Shown here piece by piece: positions 6,357-14,645 of a stretch of 31,025 nucleotides of DNA. Location: the NCBI GenBank assembly GCA_045533115.1, contig JAZSHF010000018.1, positions 1 to 31,025 of the forward strand, given 5' to 3'. The notes under the pieces are model-generated. The model ran no database searches. It had not been told where the DNA came from and saw only the letters and a program-made list of their open reading frames with translations. Numbering within the stretch: position 1 is the stretch's first letter; every line of letters begins with the position of its first letter. Made by a program: the position numbers and the translations under genes. Source of the stretch: Colimorpha_A sp045533115 (GTDB lineage Bacteria; Bacillota; Clostridia; Oscillospirales; CAG-272).

Positions 6357-6516
6357 CAAGCATCATATTCAATTTTCCCGTAAGGTGAGTACTATGGAGC
6401 CACCGAAGTGCTCCGCGGTGCTTGCTCCCAAAATGAGAGTGGAGGAATAAAATACCTCACGCACGTCACCGATCAACGACCATAGATCGTCACGATACCC
6501 CCAACTAAGGTATCGT
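5928..6516. other. Highly structured non-coding region
   Basis: About 590 bp without a plausible gene but packed with inverted repeats. 5928-5947 pairs with 5968-5987 over 20 bp with two G-T wobbles. 6111-6124 and 6198-6211 are 14-bp perfect arms, 73 bp apart. 6231-6245 and 6261-6275 are 15-bp perfect arms with an inner GACC/GGTC stem. 6396-6405 pairs with 6416-6428 in two blocks. 6492-6499 and 6509-6516 are 8-bp perfect arms. Either strand could encode a large structured RNA, or the region may be a replication or transfer origin. I cannot choose by eye. Confidence 0.5.
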
Positions 6517-6548
6517 TCGGCGGAAACTTTCATAACGATTAAAATTCC

Positions 6549-6737
6549 TTAAACTTCGGTACATCTGAACGAAAACAGAATTTTGGTCAGCAGATTACCA
6601 ATGTCTGCGAACGTAAATGCTATCCGATTTTCGTCCACACCGATACAGGTGGTTCCGTACTTTGCTGTTGTTGTGACGATAGAGTTAAGATACATTTTCG
6701 TCTGCATATTTGGGGACAAGTAATTATCTCTCGGCAT
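6549..6737 (-). CDS. Hypothetical 62-residue protein
   Basis: It begins MPRDNYLSPNMQTKMYLNSI and ends TKILFSFRCTEV. The ATG (6737-6735) overlaps the end of the upstream broken gene by 14 bp. A later in-frame ATG (MQTKMYLN) is also possible. The middle, about residues 28-50 (YGTTCIGVDENRIAFTF), looks like ordinary folded protein, but I recognise no family. It may be the second gene of a decayed pair in the element. Real coding status is uncertain. Confidence 0.35.
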   Translation of the reverse strand: MPRDNYLSPNMQTKMYLNSIVTTTAKYGTTCIGVDENRIAFTFADIGNLLTKILFSFRCTEV

Positions 6738-6986
6738 CCAATGCTCTTGGTCGTTGGGTGATCTTCTCGGTTGCCTTTGCATATGCAGATGCTTTTACTG
6801 TCACTGTGCTGTAGAGCTTCCCTTGGTACGTCAAGGTTGCAGGATCTTCATCTTTCGATGCTGCCGTGTTCTCAGAGGATTGTGACACTATCCGTAACCG
6901 ACGTTATCAGATCTTCCCGTGCCACCCTCTGTCTGTCCTTAAAGCCATCGGACAGAGGAATTACGTTTTTTTCAATGTCTTTTCAT
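6724..6986 (-). pseudogene. Small element gene broken by two frameshifts
   Basis: AAGGAG and an ATG at 6986-6984 open the gene, but the frame hits TGA after four codons (MKRH). Removing one A from the AAAA run restores MKDIEKNVIPLSDGFKD, then RQRVAREDLITSVTDSVT. A second shift near 6884 leads into SQSSENTAASKDEDPATLTY, QGKLYSTVTVKASAYAKATE and KITQRPRALDAER, ending at TAA 6726-6724. The pieces join into one plausible protein of about 85-90 residues. I do not recognise the family. Both shifts need read-level confirmation. Confidence 0.55.
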
Positions 6987-7308
6987 TTGAAACGCTCCTT
7001 CATATAATGAAATTTTGGTATTTATTTTGACTCCCAAGCAAGCTCATTGCCCGCTGGAAAACAAAAACAAGGTACAAAAAAGCACCTATCCGAAGATAAG
7101 TGCTGCTGTTGCTGTATGCGGAAGGAAACACACTTACTCGAAGGTTTTACTGAGTTTTGTTTTGAATGCTTCCTTCACATTTTTTTAGCTTATATATAAT
7201 ATAATCGATTTTAGGGCAATCGTCAAGGGGTAGACACCAACTTTTTTCGTCCTAATTGGAAATATTTTTGCCGAAACCGCACGTATCAAAGGCACAAAGA
7301 ATGAATTG

Positions 7309-7345
7309 AGAATTAACGACTAAAATTAACGGCATCGTTAATTCT
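7309..7345. promoter_or_regulatory. 11-bp inverted repeat upstream of the ATPase promoter
   Basis: AGAATTAACGA (7309-7319) and TCGTTAATTCT (7335-7345) are perfect arms around 15 bases, 41 bp before the -35 box. It is a candidate operator or the terminator-like end of an older unit. It has no T-run. Confidence 0.4.
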
Positions 7346-7362
7346 GAAGGTTTACAGAAAAT

Positions 7363-7375
7363 TCACTTCCCAAAA
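7363..7375 (+). repeat. 13-bp direct repeat, left copy
   Basis: TCACTTCCCAAAA, identical to 8631-8643. The two copies bracket the ATPase promoter and gene exactly. Confidence 0.7.
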
Positions 7376-7386
7376 TCGAATATCTA

Positions 7387-7415
7387 TTGAATTCGGGAAA
7401 CAAATATGGTATAAT
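7387..7415 (+). promoter_or_regulatory. Sigma-A promoter of the ATPase gene
   Basis: TTGAAT (7387-7392), a 17-base spacer and TATAAT (7410-7415), 21 bp before the start codon. It lies inside the 13-bp repeat pair, so the cassette carries its own promoter. Confidence 0.75.
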
Positions 7416-7436
7416 AACTTTGCGAGGTGATTTTCT

Positions 7437-8630
7437 ATGAAACTGATCGAAAGAAAACAATACTTAGATAAAATGATAGGCGTTATCGGAACTCCCGATA
7501 TTAAGGTATTAACCGGTGTGCGCCGTTCCGGTAAATCAAAGCTGCTGGAAGCATTCAAAGCCTATGTGCAGAAAAACATTTCCGATGCTAATATTATTCA
7601 TATCAACTTTAATCTGTCTAAGTATGACACTCTTAAGGAATATAAAGCTCTTAACGAATATATCGAAAGCAATTATGCAGAGGGCAAGGAGAATTTCGTT
7701 TTGATCGACGAGATTCAAATGTGTTCCGATTTCGAACTGTGCATAAACAATCTGCACGCAACCGAGATGTATGATATTTATATCACGGGTTCTAACGCTT
7801 TTCTGCTCAGTTCGGACTTGGCGACACTGTTTACCGGCAGAACGTTCGAGATCAAGGTGTATCCCTTTTCCTTTGCCGAATATGTGCATTACTTTGGACT
7901 AACAGATAATTATACCGCTTTTGATAACTATATGCTCGAAGGAGGTATGTCCGGCTCTTATCTGTATAAAGAGCAAGAAGATAAATACGACTATATAGAA
8001 ACCGTATTTGACACTTTGATTTTGAGAGATATACGTCAAAAGTATAACATCAAAAATCCCGCTCTGATGGATCGTATTTCTCAATTCTTGATGGATAACG
8101 TGTCCAACTTGACCTCGGCAAGAAGCATTACGGACACCCTCACATCGAACAAAGATAAAATCAATCATAAAACTGTTGGCAATTATTTGAATTATCTTTG
8201 CAACGCTTTTGCCTTCTATAAGTTCCGCAGATACGATATTAAAGGCAAAAAGTATCTTGCTTCTAATGATAAGTACTATTTAAGTGACCATACCTTCCGC
8301 TATGCCAAGCTCGGTACGAAAAACTTAGATAACGGCAGAGTGATTGAAAATATCGTTGCAATGGAATTGCTTAGACGTGGCTATGAGGTTTATGTCGGTG
8401 TCTTATATAAAAAAGAGATTGATTTCGTAGCACTTAAGAGAAACGAGAAAATTTATATTCAGGTCTCGGACAATATAACGCATCCCGACACCTTTAGTCG
8501 TGAAGTAGATCCCTTGCTTAGAATCAAGGATGCATATCCCAAGATGGTGATTGCAAGAACAAGAAATCCTGAATATCAATACGAGGGCGTTAGAGTTGTT
8601 GACGTGGCAGATTGGCTATTGAACAAATAA
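7437..8630 (+). CDS. AAA_14/DUF4143 family ATPase
   Basis: A 397-residue protein with the AAA_14-DUF4143 layout. Walker A is GVRRSGKS (27-34) and Walker B FVLIDEIQ (87-94); ITGSNAFLLS near 116 is the usual sensor region and GRTFEIKVYPFSFAEY follows. The C-terminal part (about 290-380) holds NGRVIENIVAMELLRRG and KKEIDFVAL...IYIQVS, a nuclease-like fold found in DUF4143. The family is common in gut bacteria and its role is unproven; defence and DNA-related roles have been suggested. GAGGTGA precedes the ATG. It has its own promoter and is bracketed by a 13-bp direct repeat, so it may be a separately acquired cassette. Confidence 0.85.
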   Translation: MKLIERKQYLDKMIGVIGTPDIKVLTGVRRSGKSKLLEAFKAYVQKNISDANIIHINFNLSKYDTLKEYKALNEYIESNYAEGKENFVLIDEIQMCSDFELCINNLHATEMYDIYITGSNAFLLSSDLATLFTGRTFEIKVYPFSFAEYVHYFGLTDNYTAFDNYMLEGGMSGSYLYKEQEDKYDYIETVFDTLILRDIRQKYNIKNPALMDRISQFLMDNVSNLTSARSITDTLTSNKDKINHKTVGNYLNYLCNAFAFYKFRRYDIKGKKYLASNDKYYLSDHTFRYAKLGTKNLDNGRVIENIVAMELLRRGYEVYVGVLYKKEIDFVALKRNEKIYIQVSDNITHPDTFSREVDPLLRIKDAYPKMVIARTRNPEYQYEGVRVVDVADWLLNK

Positions 8631-8643
8631 TCACTTCCCAAAA
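8631..8643 (+). repeat. 13-bp direct repeat, right copy
   Basis: TCACTTCCCAAAA starts on the first base after the ATPase stop codon and matches 7363-7375 exactly. Confidence 0.7.
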
Positions 8644-8695
8644 ACAAAAAACTTCACTTTTGTATAACGTAACAAGTGTGAACGGAGGAAACTAA

Positions 8696-11200
8696 ATGAA
8701 TGAGTTTGATGCTCTAAAAATGATAAATAACCCAGCGTTAAATGCTGTGAGGCAGTTGCAGGAAAACAGTGCGTTATCCGCCATTCGTGAACTGCAAGCA
8801 TCGAGCGCCTTTACTGCCGCACTAAAATTGGAAACAACAGGAGCTTTTGCGGCTGTAAGAGAACTTCAAAGCACGCTTAATGCAGTAAAATCATCTATGG
8901 GTGGTGCAACCGCGGCTCTTGAAGAATACCGAAAGATTGTTGCGCCTATTTCGGAATCCGTTAAAGCAATGAATATTGCTTATGCACCTATTTTTGAACA
9001 AACAAGGGCTTTTGATTCTTTGAATATTAAAGGGCTCGTTGCGGGACTGCAAACAAGTGCCGCTGCAATGAGTGCTATATCTGGGTTAAAGCTTTCAGGG
9101 ATAGCGAGCATTATTGATGCTTTGCCCAAGTACGATTTCTTATCCGATATGGTTTCGGATGATTTTTCTGCCACCGTTGCTGAAGATTTATTCGAAAACG
9201 GTGAAATAACTCAAGACGATATCAATGAAGAAATTTCGGAGATCGTAAGCAAAAAGCAGTTTTCGCCAAAAGCAGAATGGGATAAAATTAAGAAAAGCAA
9301 ATGGTTTCTTGCCATTAAAATTTTGATAGTTTTGGTTACGTTTGTGTGTAATCCTGTCACCGAATACGCTACTGATAAGGCACTTGATAAGTTAGGTATT
9401 AACGAGTTCTGGGAGAATTCCGGCGTATACGATTTAATTGATTCGATCTTTGGAGAAAGCGAATATAGCACAGTGTCCGAGACGGAAGCCAAGGAAACTG
9501 TTGATAAAAACAAGATTGGCAATGTATCAAAACAACGGCGCGAAGATCTGATTGCCAAAATAAAGGCGATCCGCACCTATATTGCGACCGCGCCGCAGGA
9601 CGAAAACACGGCGAACCTGCTCGCCTACCTCTCCGAGCTTGAAAAGGACGTGGGAGCGAAGAAATACGGTCTTGTCTTTGAGGAACACCGCGAGGAAATC
9701 GACGAGGTGCTTTCTACCCATACCCCCGTCTTGACCGAGGACCGCAGCCTTTTCATCGACAACGGCGGTCAGATGAACTTTCTCATCGAGGGCGACAACC
9801 TTGCATCCTTACAGTTGCTTGAAAAGACACACAAAGGTATGATTGACCTTATCTACATAGATCCACCGTATAACACTTTGAGCGAAGGTTTTATTTATTC
9901 CGATGTTCAAATTGATAAAACCGATATGTTTCAACATTCAAAGTGGTCATCCTTGATACACAATCGTTTGAAATATGCTAAAAAGTTGTTATCCGACAAG
10001 GGTGTTATATTCATTTCAATCGACGATAATGAATTATACTCACTTAAATTTTTATGTGACGAAATCTTTGGCTTTGAGAATTACATATCCACAATTGCCG
10101 TAATAGTAAAACCCGAAGGGCGTAGATATGGCGCTTTTGCGAAAACTCACGAATATATATTGGTTTATGCGAACAATATCGACTGTATTCAGTTGAACGA
10201 AATTGAAGTTGAGGGTGCAGAATACAAGTATTACGACGAAATAGGCGGATTTAATCTGAAAGGTTTACGAAATCGTAATGTTCAAGCATTTAATTCTACA
10301 AACCGACCTAATTTAAGATACCCTTTTTACGTAGATATAGAACACCCAAACAAAGATGGCTTGTGCACCGTTTCAACCGAACCCAAAGAAGGCTTTATAG
10401 AGGTATGGGCAAGTACCGTTGATGGTTTAGAGAGTGTGTGGCGTTGGGGAAAAGAAACCTCTACACTAAAAATCAACGACCTTGTTGCATATCGCGGTAA
10501 AGATGATGAAATAAGAATATTCCAAAAAGAAAGAAAACTAACGCAAACGGCTAAAACGATTTGGGAAGGAAAAGAATTTATTTCTCAGAAAGGCACAAAA
10601 GAAATTCAAGCCATATTGGGAAAAGGAAAATTCGATTTTCCAAAGCCGTTGGAACTCATAGGTAGAATTATAAAAATTGGCACAGATGAGAAGACGACAG
10701 TTCTTGACTTCTTCGCAGGCAGCGGAACGACAGGACACGCGGTTATGAAGCTCAATGCCGAGGACGGCGGCTCCCGTCGCCTTATCCTTTGCACGAACAA
10801 CGAGAACAACATCTGTCGTGAGGTTACATACGAGCGTATCAAGTGCGTGATTGACAAAGAGGCTTATGCCGCTTCGCTCAAATACTTCAAGGTCGATTAT
10901 ATACCCGTGAGCGAGCGTATGTACTACGAGTATGCCGACGAGCTGCTTGCCCATATACGCGAGCTGGTAGAACTTGAAAACGGCATCAACTTTACGGGTA
11001 ATGCCGAGGTCGGCATCGTACTCACCGAGGACGAGCTTACCGAGTTTATTCAGAACGGCGAAGCCTTTGCAAAGTGCCGCAAACTGTATATGGGACACGA
11101 TGTTTTGCCGAGCGATGAACAGGAATGTGCATTGAAAAAGGGCGGCATTGAAATCGGTATTATTCCGGATTATTACTACAGGGATTTACAGGAAAACTAA
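8696..11200 (+). CDS. mod: Type III DNA methyltransferase (Mod) with a novel N-terminal extension
   Basis: 834 residues. From about 280 it is a beta-class type III Mod: REDLIAKIKAIRTYIA, then FLIEGDNLASLQLL, the catalytic DPPYNT at 389-394, a target-recognition region at about 430-650, and the AdoMet motif DFFAGSGTTG at 671-680. It should methylate adenine in an asymmetric site and guide the Res subunit. Residues 1-280 are not part of normal Mod. They have four 12-residue repeats at 12-59 (such as NSALSAIRELQA and TGAFAAVRELQS), a helical section, and a hydrophobic segment at about 203-218. GGAGGAA lies before the ATG. GC content drops in the extension and in the recognition region and rises in the conserved parts. 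Confidence 0.92.
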   Translation: MNEFDALKMINNPALNAVRQLQENSALSAIRELQASSAFTAALKLETTGAFAAVRELQSTLNAVKSSMGGATAALEEYRKIVAPISESVKAMNIAYAPIFEQTRAFDSLNIKGLVAGLQTSAAAMSAISGLKLSGIASIIDALPKYDFLSDMVSDDFSATVAEDLFENGEITQDDINEEISEIVSKKQFSPKAEWDKIKKSKWFLAIKILIVLVTFVCNPVTEYATDKALDKLGINEFWENSGVYDLIDSIFGESEYSTVSETEAKETVDKNKIGNVSKQRREDLIAKIKAIRTYIATAPQDENTANLLAYLSELEKDVGAKKYGLVFEEHREEIDEVLSTHTPVLTEDRSLFIDNGGQMNFLIEGDNLASLQLLEKTHKGMIDLIYIDPPYNTLSEGFIYSDVQIDKTDMFQHSKWSSLIHNRLKYAKKLLSDKGVIFISIDDNELYSLKFLCDEIFGFENYISTIAVIVKPEGRRYGAFAKTHEYILVYANNIDCIQLNEIEVEGAEYKYYDEIGGFNLKGLRNRNVQAFNSTNRPNLRYPFYVDIEHPNKDGLCTVSTEPKEGFIEVWASTVDGLESVWRWGKETSTLKINDLVAYRGKDDEIRIFQKERKLTQTAKTIWEGKEFISQKGTKEIQAILGKGKFDFPKPLELIGRIIKIGTDEKTTVLDFFAGSGTTGHAVMKLNAEDGGSRRLILCTNNENNICREVTYERIKCVIDKEAYAASLKYFKVDYIPVSERMYYEYADELLAHIRELVELENGINFTGNAEVGIVLTEDELTEFIQNGEAFAKCRKLYMGHDVLPSDEQECALKKGGIEIGIIPDYYYRDLQEN

Positions 11201-11248
11201 TTAAAGAGAACGTATTGGCTATTAGATCAATGCGATTATGGTGACAAA

Positions 11249-12400
11249 ATGAAAGAAGACAATTTTGCTGCACGAGTTGCAAAAAAGGTTAATAAAGAGT
11301 TTTCGGCAATGGAAAAGTCAGACTATGAAAATGAGCCGTATTACGCTCATCCAACCTTTTATATTAAAAATCTATCTGAATATATTCAACTGGTAACAAC
11401 TATTTCATCAGTAAGTAACGATGATTTACCGGGAGAAACAGTAATTTTTCGTGGCATAGCCGATTTGGAGTATGACCTTACGCCAGGTTTAGTACGATTA
11501 AAAAACGTGGAAGAGAACACAGAAAAAGAGTTGATAAATGACTTTCTTACCCATCGTCCCGATGCTTTTAGTGGCTTGACTGATTTTGACATCTTAGCAA
11601 AAATGCAGCACTACGGTTTACCAACAAGATTGTTGGATTTCTCAATAAATCCACTTGTAGCGTTATATTTTGCGTGTGAATCCAAAATGTCAAAAAACGG
11701 ACGTATATTATGCCATAATACATTCCTACAAAATGATTCTGAGGCTTATATAAGCGAAATTTGTACTGCTGCAATTAGAAAAAATTTTGAAGAAAACTTT
11801 TTAGTTGATGAATATCTATGCAATGAAAATTTAACTTTATATAAATATTTGGCTCGAACTTATATGTATAATGAAACCACTGTAGTAAGGCCAAAATATT
11901 GGAATCAACGTATTGCAAACCAAGCTGGTGTGTTTATGATTTTCCCAAATAATTTGCTTGACCGATACAAAAGTGTTTTGATACACGCAGAGGAAATGGG
12001 TACAGGTACAGCAATTAAGGAATATGGTCGTGGAAAAATTGACGAAGATATTATAAAAGAAGCCTTGTCAAAAGAACCCGTTGACTACTATAAAAATGAC
12101 GGAAATAACTATTTATCAAGCGAATGCTTCAAGACTATGTACAACTCATACAAGAGCAAAGAATATGAAGAAGGCTACTGGGATAAAATCAAAAAATACT
12201 TTGAGAACAGATTTAAAATGTCTTGCGAATTAAAGCCGCTAGACACTAAGATCATCAAAGATGGTTTTTGCAGTATTATCGTCGATTCGAAGAGCAAGAA
12301 GAAGATCCTTCGGGAATTATCCTATGTGGGGATTGGAGCCGATTACATATACCCAGAACTTGAATATACAGCTAAAGAGATTAAAAGGCGGTTTGAATAG
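11249..12400 (+). CDS. FRG-domain protein
   Basis: 383 residues. The FRG signature is plain: VIFRGIADLEYDLTPGLVR at 65-83 and MQHYGLPTRLLDFSINPLVA at 119-138, followed by LYFACE. The C-terminal half (200-383) is unassigned and Lys/Tyr-rich. FRG domains occur in defence-associated proteins and their biochemical activity is not established. It lies between mod and res, 48 bp after the former and 43 bp before the latter, all on one strand, and is clearly more AT-rich than res. No strong ribosome-binding site is seen before the ATG. It probably modifies or guards the type III system. Confidence 0.85.
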   Translation: MKEDNFAARVAKKVNKEFSAMEKSDYENEPYYAHPTFYIKNLSEYIQLVTTISSVSNDDLPGETVIFRGIADLEYDLTPGLVRLKNVEENTEKELINDFLTHRPDAFSGLTDFDILAKMQHYGLPTRLLDFSINPLVALYFACESKMSKNGRILCHNTFLQNDSEAYISEICTAAIRKNFEENFLVDEYLCNENLTLYKYLARTYMYNETTVVRPKYWNQRIANQAGVFMIFPNNLLDRYKSVLIHAEEMGTGTAIKEYGRGKIDEDIIKEALSKEPVDYYKNDGNNYLSSECFKTMYNSYKSKEYEEGYWDKIKKYFENRFKMSCELKPLDTKIIKDGFCSIIVDSKSKKKILRELSYVGIGADYIYPELEYTAKEIKRRFE

Positions 12401-12443
12401 CATTTCGCTATAATCAATAACCACGTTTTATAGGAGTGATAGA

Positions 12444-14630
12444 ATGGAATTAAAAGAATTTCAGTTAAATGCGGTAAAATCGTTGTTTGAAGCAATGGCA
12501 ATCCCTACCCGTGATATTATTCTCAAAAGTCCTACGGGTAGCGGCAAAACCATTATTCTGACCTATTTTATGCACCAATACATACAGTCCTTTCCGAAAA
12601 CCGTTTTTGTGTGGCTCACGCCGGGTAAAGGTAATTTGGAAGAACAGAGCAAGGCAAAAATGGATAAGTATATCCACGCTTCGCAGACCAAATTGCTCTC
12701 CGATGTAATGACGGCGGGTTTCGAGGAAAACGACAGTGTATTCATAAATTGGGAGAAGCTGACGAAAAAAGGCAACAATGCTTTGAAAGACAGTGAACGC
12801 ACCAACTTTTTAGAGCATATTCAGCACGCCCTCAATGATGGTATCCGCTTTGTTATTATCGTGGATGAGAGTCACCAAAACAACACGATAAAAGCCGATG
12901 AAATCATACAGTATTTTCACACGGACAAGATAATCCGTTGCTCTGCTACCCCGAAAGGCATAGCGAAAGCAGAAATCATTGATATTTCCGAAGAAGAGGT
13001 TATTGCGGCGGGACTTATCAAAAAAATGCTTGTTATTAACCAAGACTTTCCGCAGACCATTGAAACGGAAGATCAAACGGCTTTTCTACTTGAAAGGGCA
13101 CTCCAAAAGCAAAGGGAACTCCGTGCAGCATTTTTACAAAATGATACCGACATTAACCCCTTAATCGTAATTCAGATCCCGAACAAATCTGAATCCTTGC
13201 AGGACGGTGTGGAACGTTACCTTGAAACGCAGGGGTTGACCTATGAGAACGGACAACTTGCGGTATGGCTCTCCAACCAACATGAAAATTTGGAGGGTAT
13301 TGACGAGCCTAACGCTGCCACCTCTGCGGTAATTATAAAACAAGCGGTTGCTACGGGTTGGGATTGTCCGAGAGCACATATCCTTGTGAAACTTCGTGAT
13401 AATATGGACGAAACCTTTGAGATACAAACAATAGGTCGAATCCGTCGTATGCCCGAAGCAAAGCACTATGGAAGTGACCTGCTTGACAGTTGCTATCTTT
13501 ACACCCTCGATGAAAAATTTACGGCGGGTGTTAAAATGGCTCTTGATAAGGGTGCGTTAAATGCGTGTACTCTTTTTCTGAAAAATGAGTATAAAGACAT
13601 AACGCTTACGAGCGAGCAGAGAACGATGGTAACAAGCACCCGCAATCCGCAAAAGGCATTACAGGCCATTGTTGCCTACGCGGGGCAGGAACTCGGTATT
13701 GGTACGGACAAGACGGAAAATCGGACACGTTTGCAGACCGCAGGCTATGAGTTGAGCGAAAATATCGTAAAGCATACCCTTTCGGGTGAAACTGCTACCC
13801 TTGATTTTGCGGCGGCAGATATGAACGCTATTGCTGTTACTGAAAAACTGAATACCCATACACACGGACGAGATTACCATCAAAAAGTCGGTAAGATCGG
13901 CTTGGAAATCGGTATGGAATATTCATATATGAACACCATTATTCGCAAACTGTTTGATAAAAACTTTAAGTACAGCCGTAAAATCCTTGCTTTAGAGCCG
14001 AGAGGAGTTTACGCCTTTGTAATAAATAACGCAGACAGACTTCGCCATTTAGTGCGTGAAGCTATGGCTTATGAATTGGCACAGTTGCAGTTTGAGATTC
14101 AGCAAAAATCTTTCTATGAGTTCCGTATTCCACAGGCTTGTTTGTTCACCTACAACGGTGATGCAAAAACGCAACTTATTATGAAAAAGAACGTGTATCA
14201 GAATTATCTCTCGTCTGCCGCACCACGCTCTATGCCGGAGGTAAAGTTTGAAAAATTCTGCGAGCGTTCCGATAGCGTGGAATGGTGGTATAAAAACGGA
14301 GATAAGGGTAACGAGTATTTTTCTATTGTCTATGTAGACAATTCCAACAGACAAAAATTATTCTATCCCGACTATATTATTTCCGTGAACGGTGAGTTGT
14401 GGATTATCGAAACAAAGGGCGGCTTTGACCGTAGTGGCAATAGCCAAGATATAGACCTCTATACACCGAAAAAATTTGGTGTGCTGAAAGTATATCTTGA
14501 AGAACATGGATTAAAGGGCGGTATCGTCCGCAATGATGCGACCACCGATGAACTGTGTATCTGTATGGATCACTATTCCGATGACATCGGTAGTGATGAT
14601 TGGCAAGTGCTTGAAAGCGTGTTGCCTTAA
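12444..14630 (+). CDS. res: Type III restriction endonuclease subunit (Res)
   Basis: 728 residues, short for Res (often 850-1000). Superfamily 2 helicase motifs are in order: SPTGSGKT (29-36), DESH (141-144), SATP (167-170), TGWDCPRA and QTIGRIRRM (about 335). A C-terminal PD-(D/E)xK nuclease is visible: P642-D643, then E656-T-K658 in ELWIIETKGG. ATP-driven movement or sliding after site recognition by Mod leads to cleavage. AGGAG lies 8 bases before the ATG. All key residues are present, so the enzyme appears intact despite its length. Confidence 0.9.
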   Translation: MELKEFQLNAVKSLFEAMAIPTRDIILKSPTGSGKTIILTYFMHQYIQSFPKTVFVWLTPGKGNLEEQSKAKMDKYIHASQTKLLSDVMTAGFEENDSVFINWEKLTKKGNNALKDSERTNFLEHIQHALNDGIRFVIIVDESHQNNTIKADEIIQYFHTDKIIRCSATPKGIAKAEIIDISEEEVIAAGLIKKMLVINQDFPQTIETEDQTAFLLERALQKQRELRAAFLQNDTDINPLIVIQIPNKSESLQDGVERYLETQGLTYENGQLAVWLSNQHENLEGIDEPNAATSAVIIKQAVATGWDCPRAHILVKLRDNMDETFEIQTIGRIRRMPEAKHYGSDLLDSCYLYTLDEKFTAGVKMALDKGALNACTLFLKNEYKDITLTSEQRTMVTSTRNPQKALQAIVAYAGQELGIGTDKTENRTRLQTAGYELSENIVKHTLSGETATLDFAAADMNAIAVTEKLNTHTHGRDYHQKVGKIGLEIGMEYSYMNTIIRKLFDKNFKYSRKILALEPRGVYAFVINNADRLRHLVREAMAYELAQLQFEIQQKSFYEFRIPQACLFTYNGDAKTQLIMKKNVYQNYLSSAAPRSMPEVKFEKFCERSDSVEWWYKNGDKGNEYFSIVYVDNSNRQKLFYPDYIISVNGELWIIETKGGFDRSGNSQDIDLYTPKKFGVLKVYLEEHGLKGGIVRNDATTDELCICMDHYSDDIGSDDWQVLESVLP

Positions 14631-14645
14631 TGGAGGTATTGGAAT

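Larger units (their letters stand above)
6987..7386. other. Intergenic DNA between the two arms of the element
   Basis: About 400 bp with no supported gene, AT-rich, separating the leftward recombination genes from the rightward cargo. It contains a hairpin at 7081-7104 (AGCACCTATC, loop CGAA, GATAAGTGCT, one mismatch), an 11-bp inverted repeat at 7309-7345, and the left copy of a 13-bp repeat. Confidence 0.5.

Noticed and set aside
10538..11098. A 186-codon minus-strand frame within mod
   Set aside because: It lies opposite conserved methyltransferase motifs and has no independent signal.
12444..14630. Res as a truncated, inactive subunit
   Set aside because: At 728 residues it is short, but helicase motifs and the C-terminal PD...ExK nuclease residues are all present.
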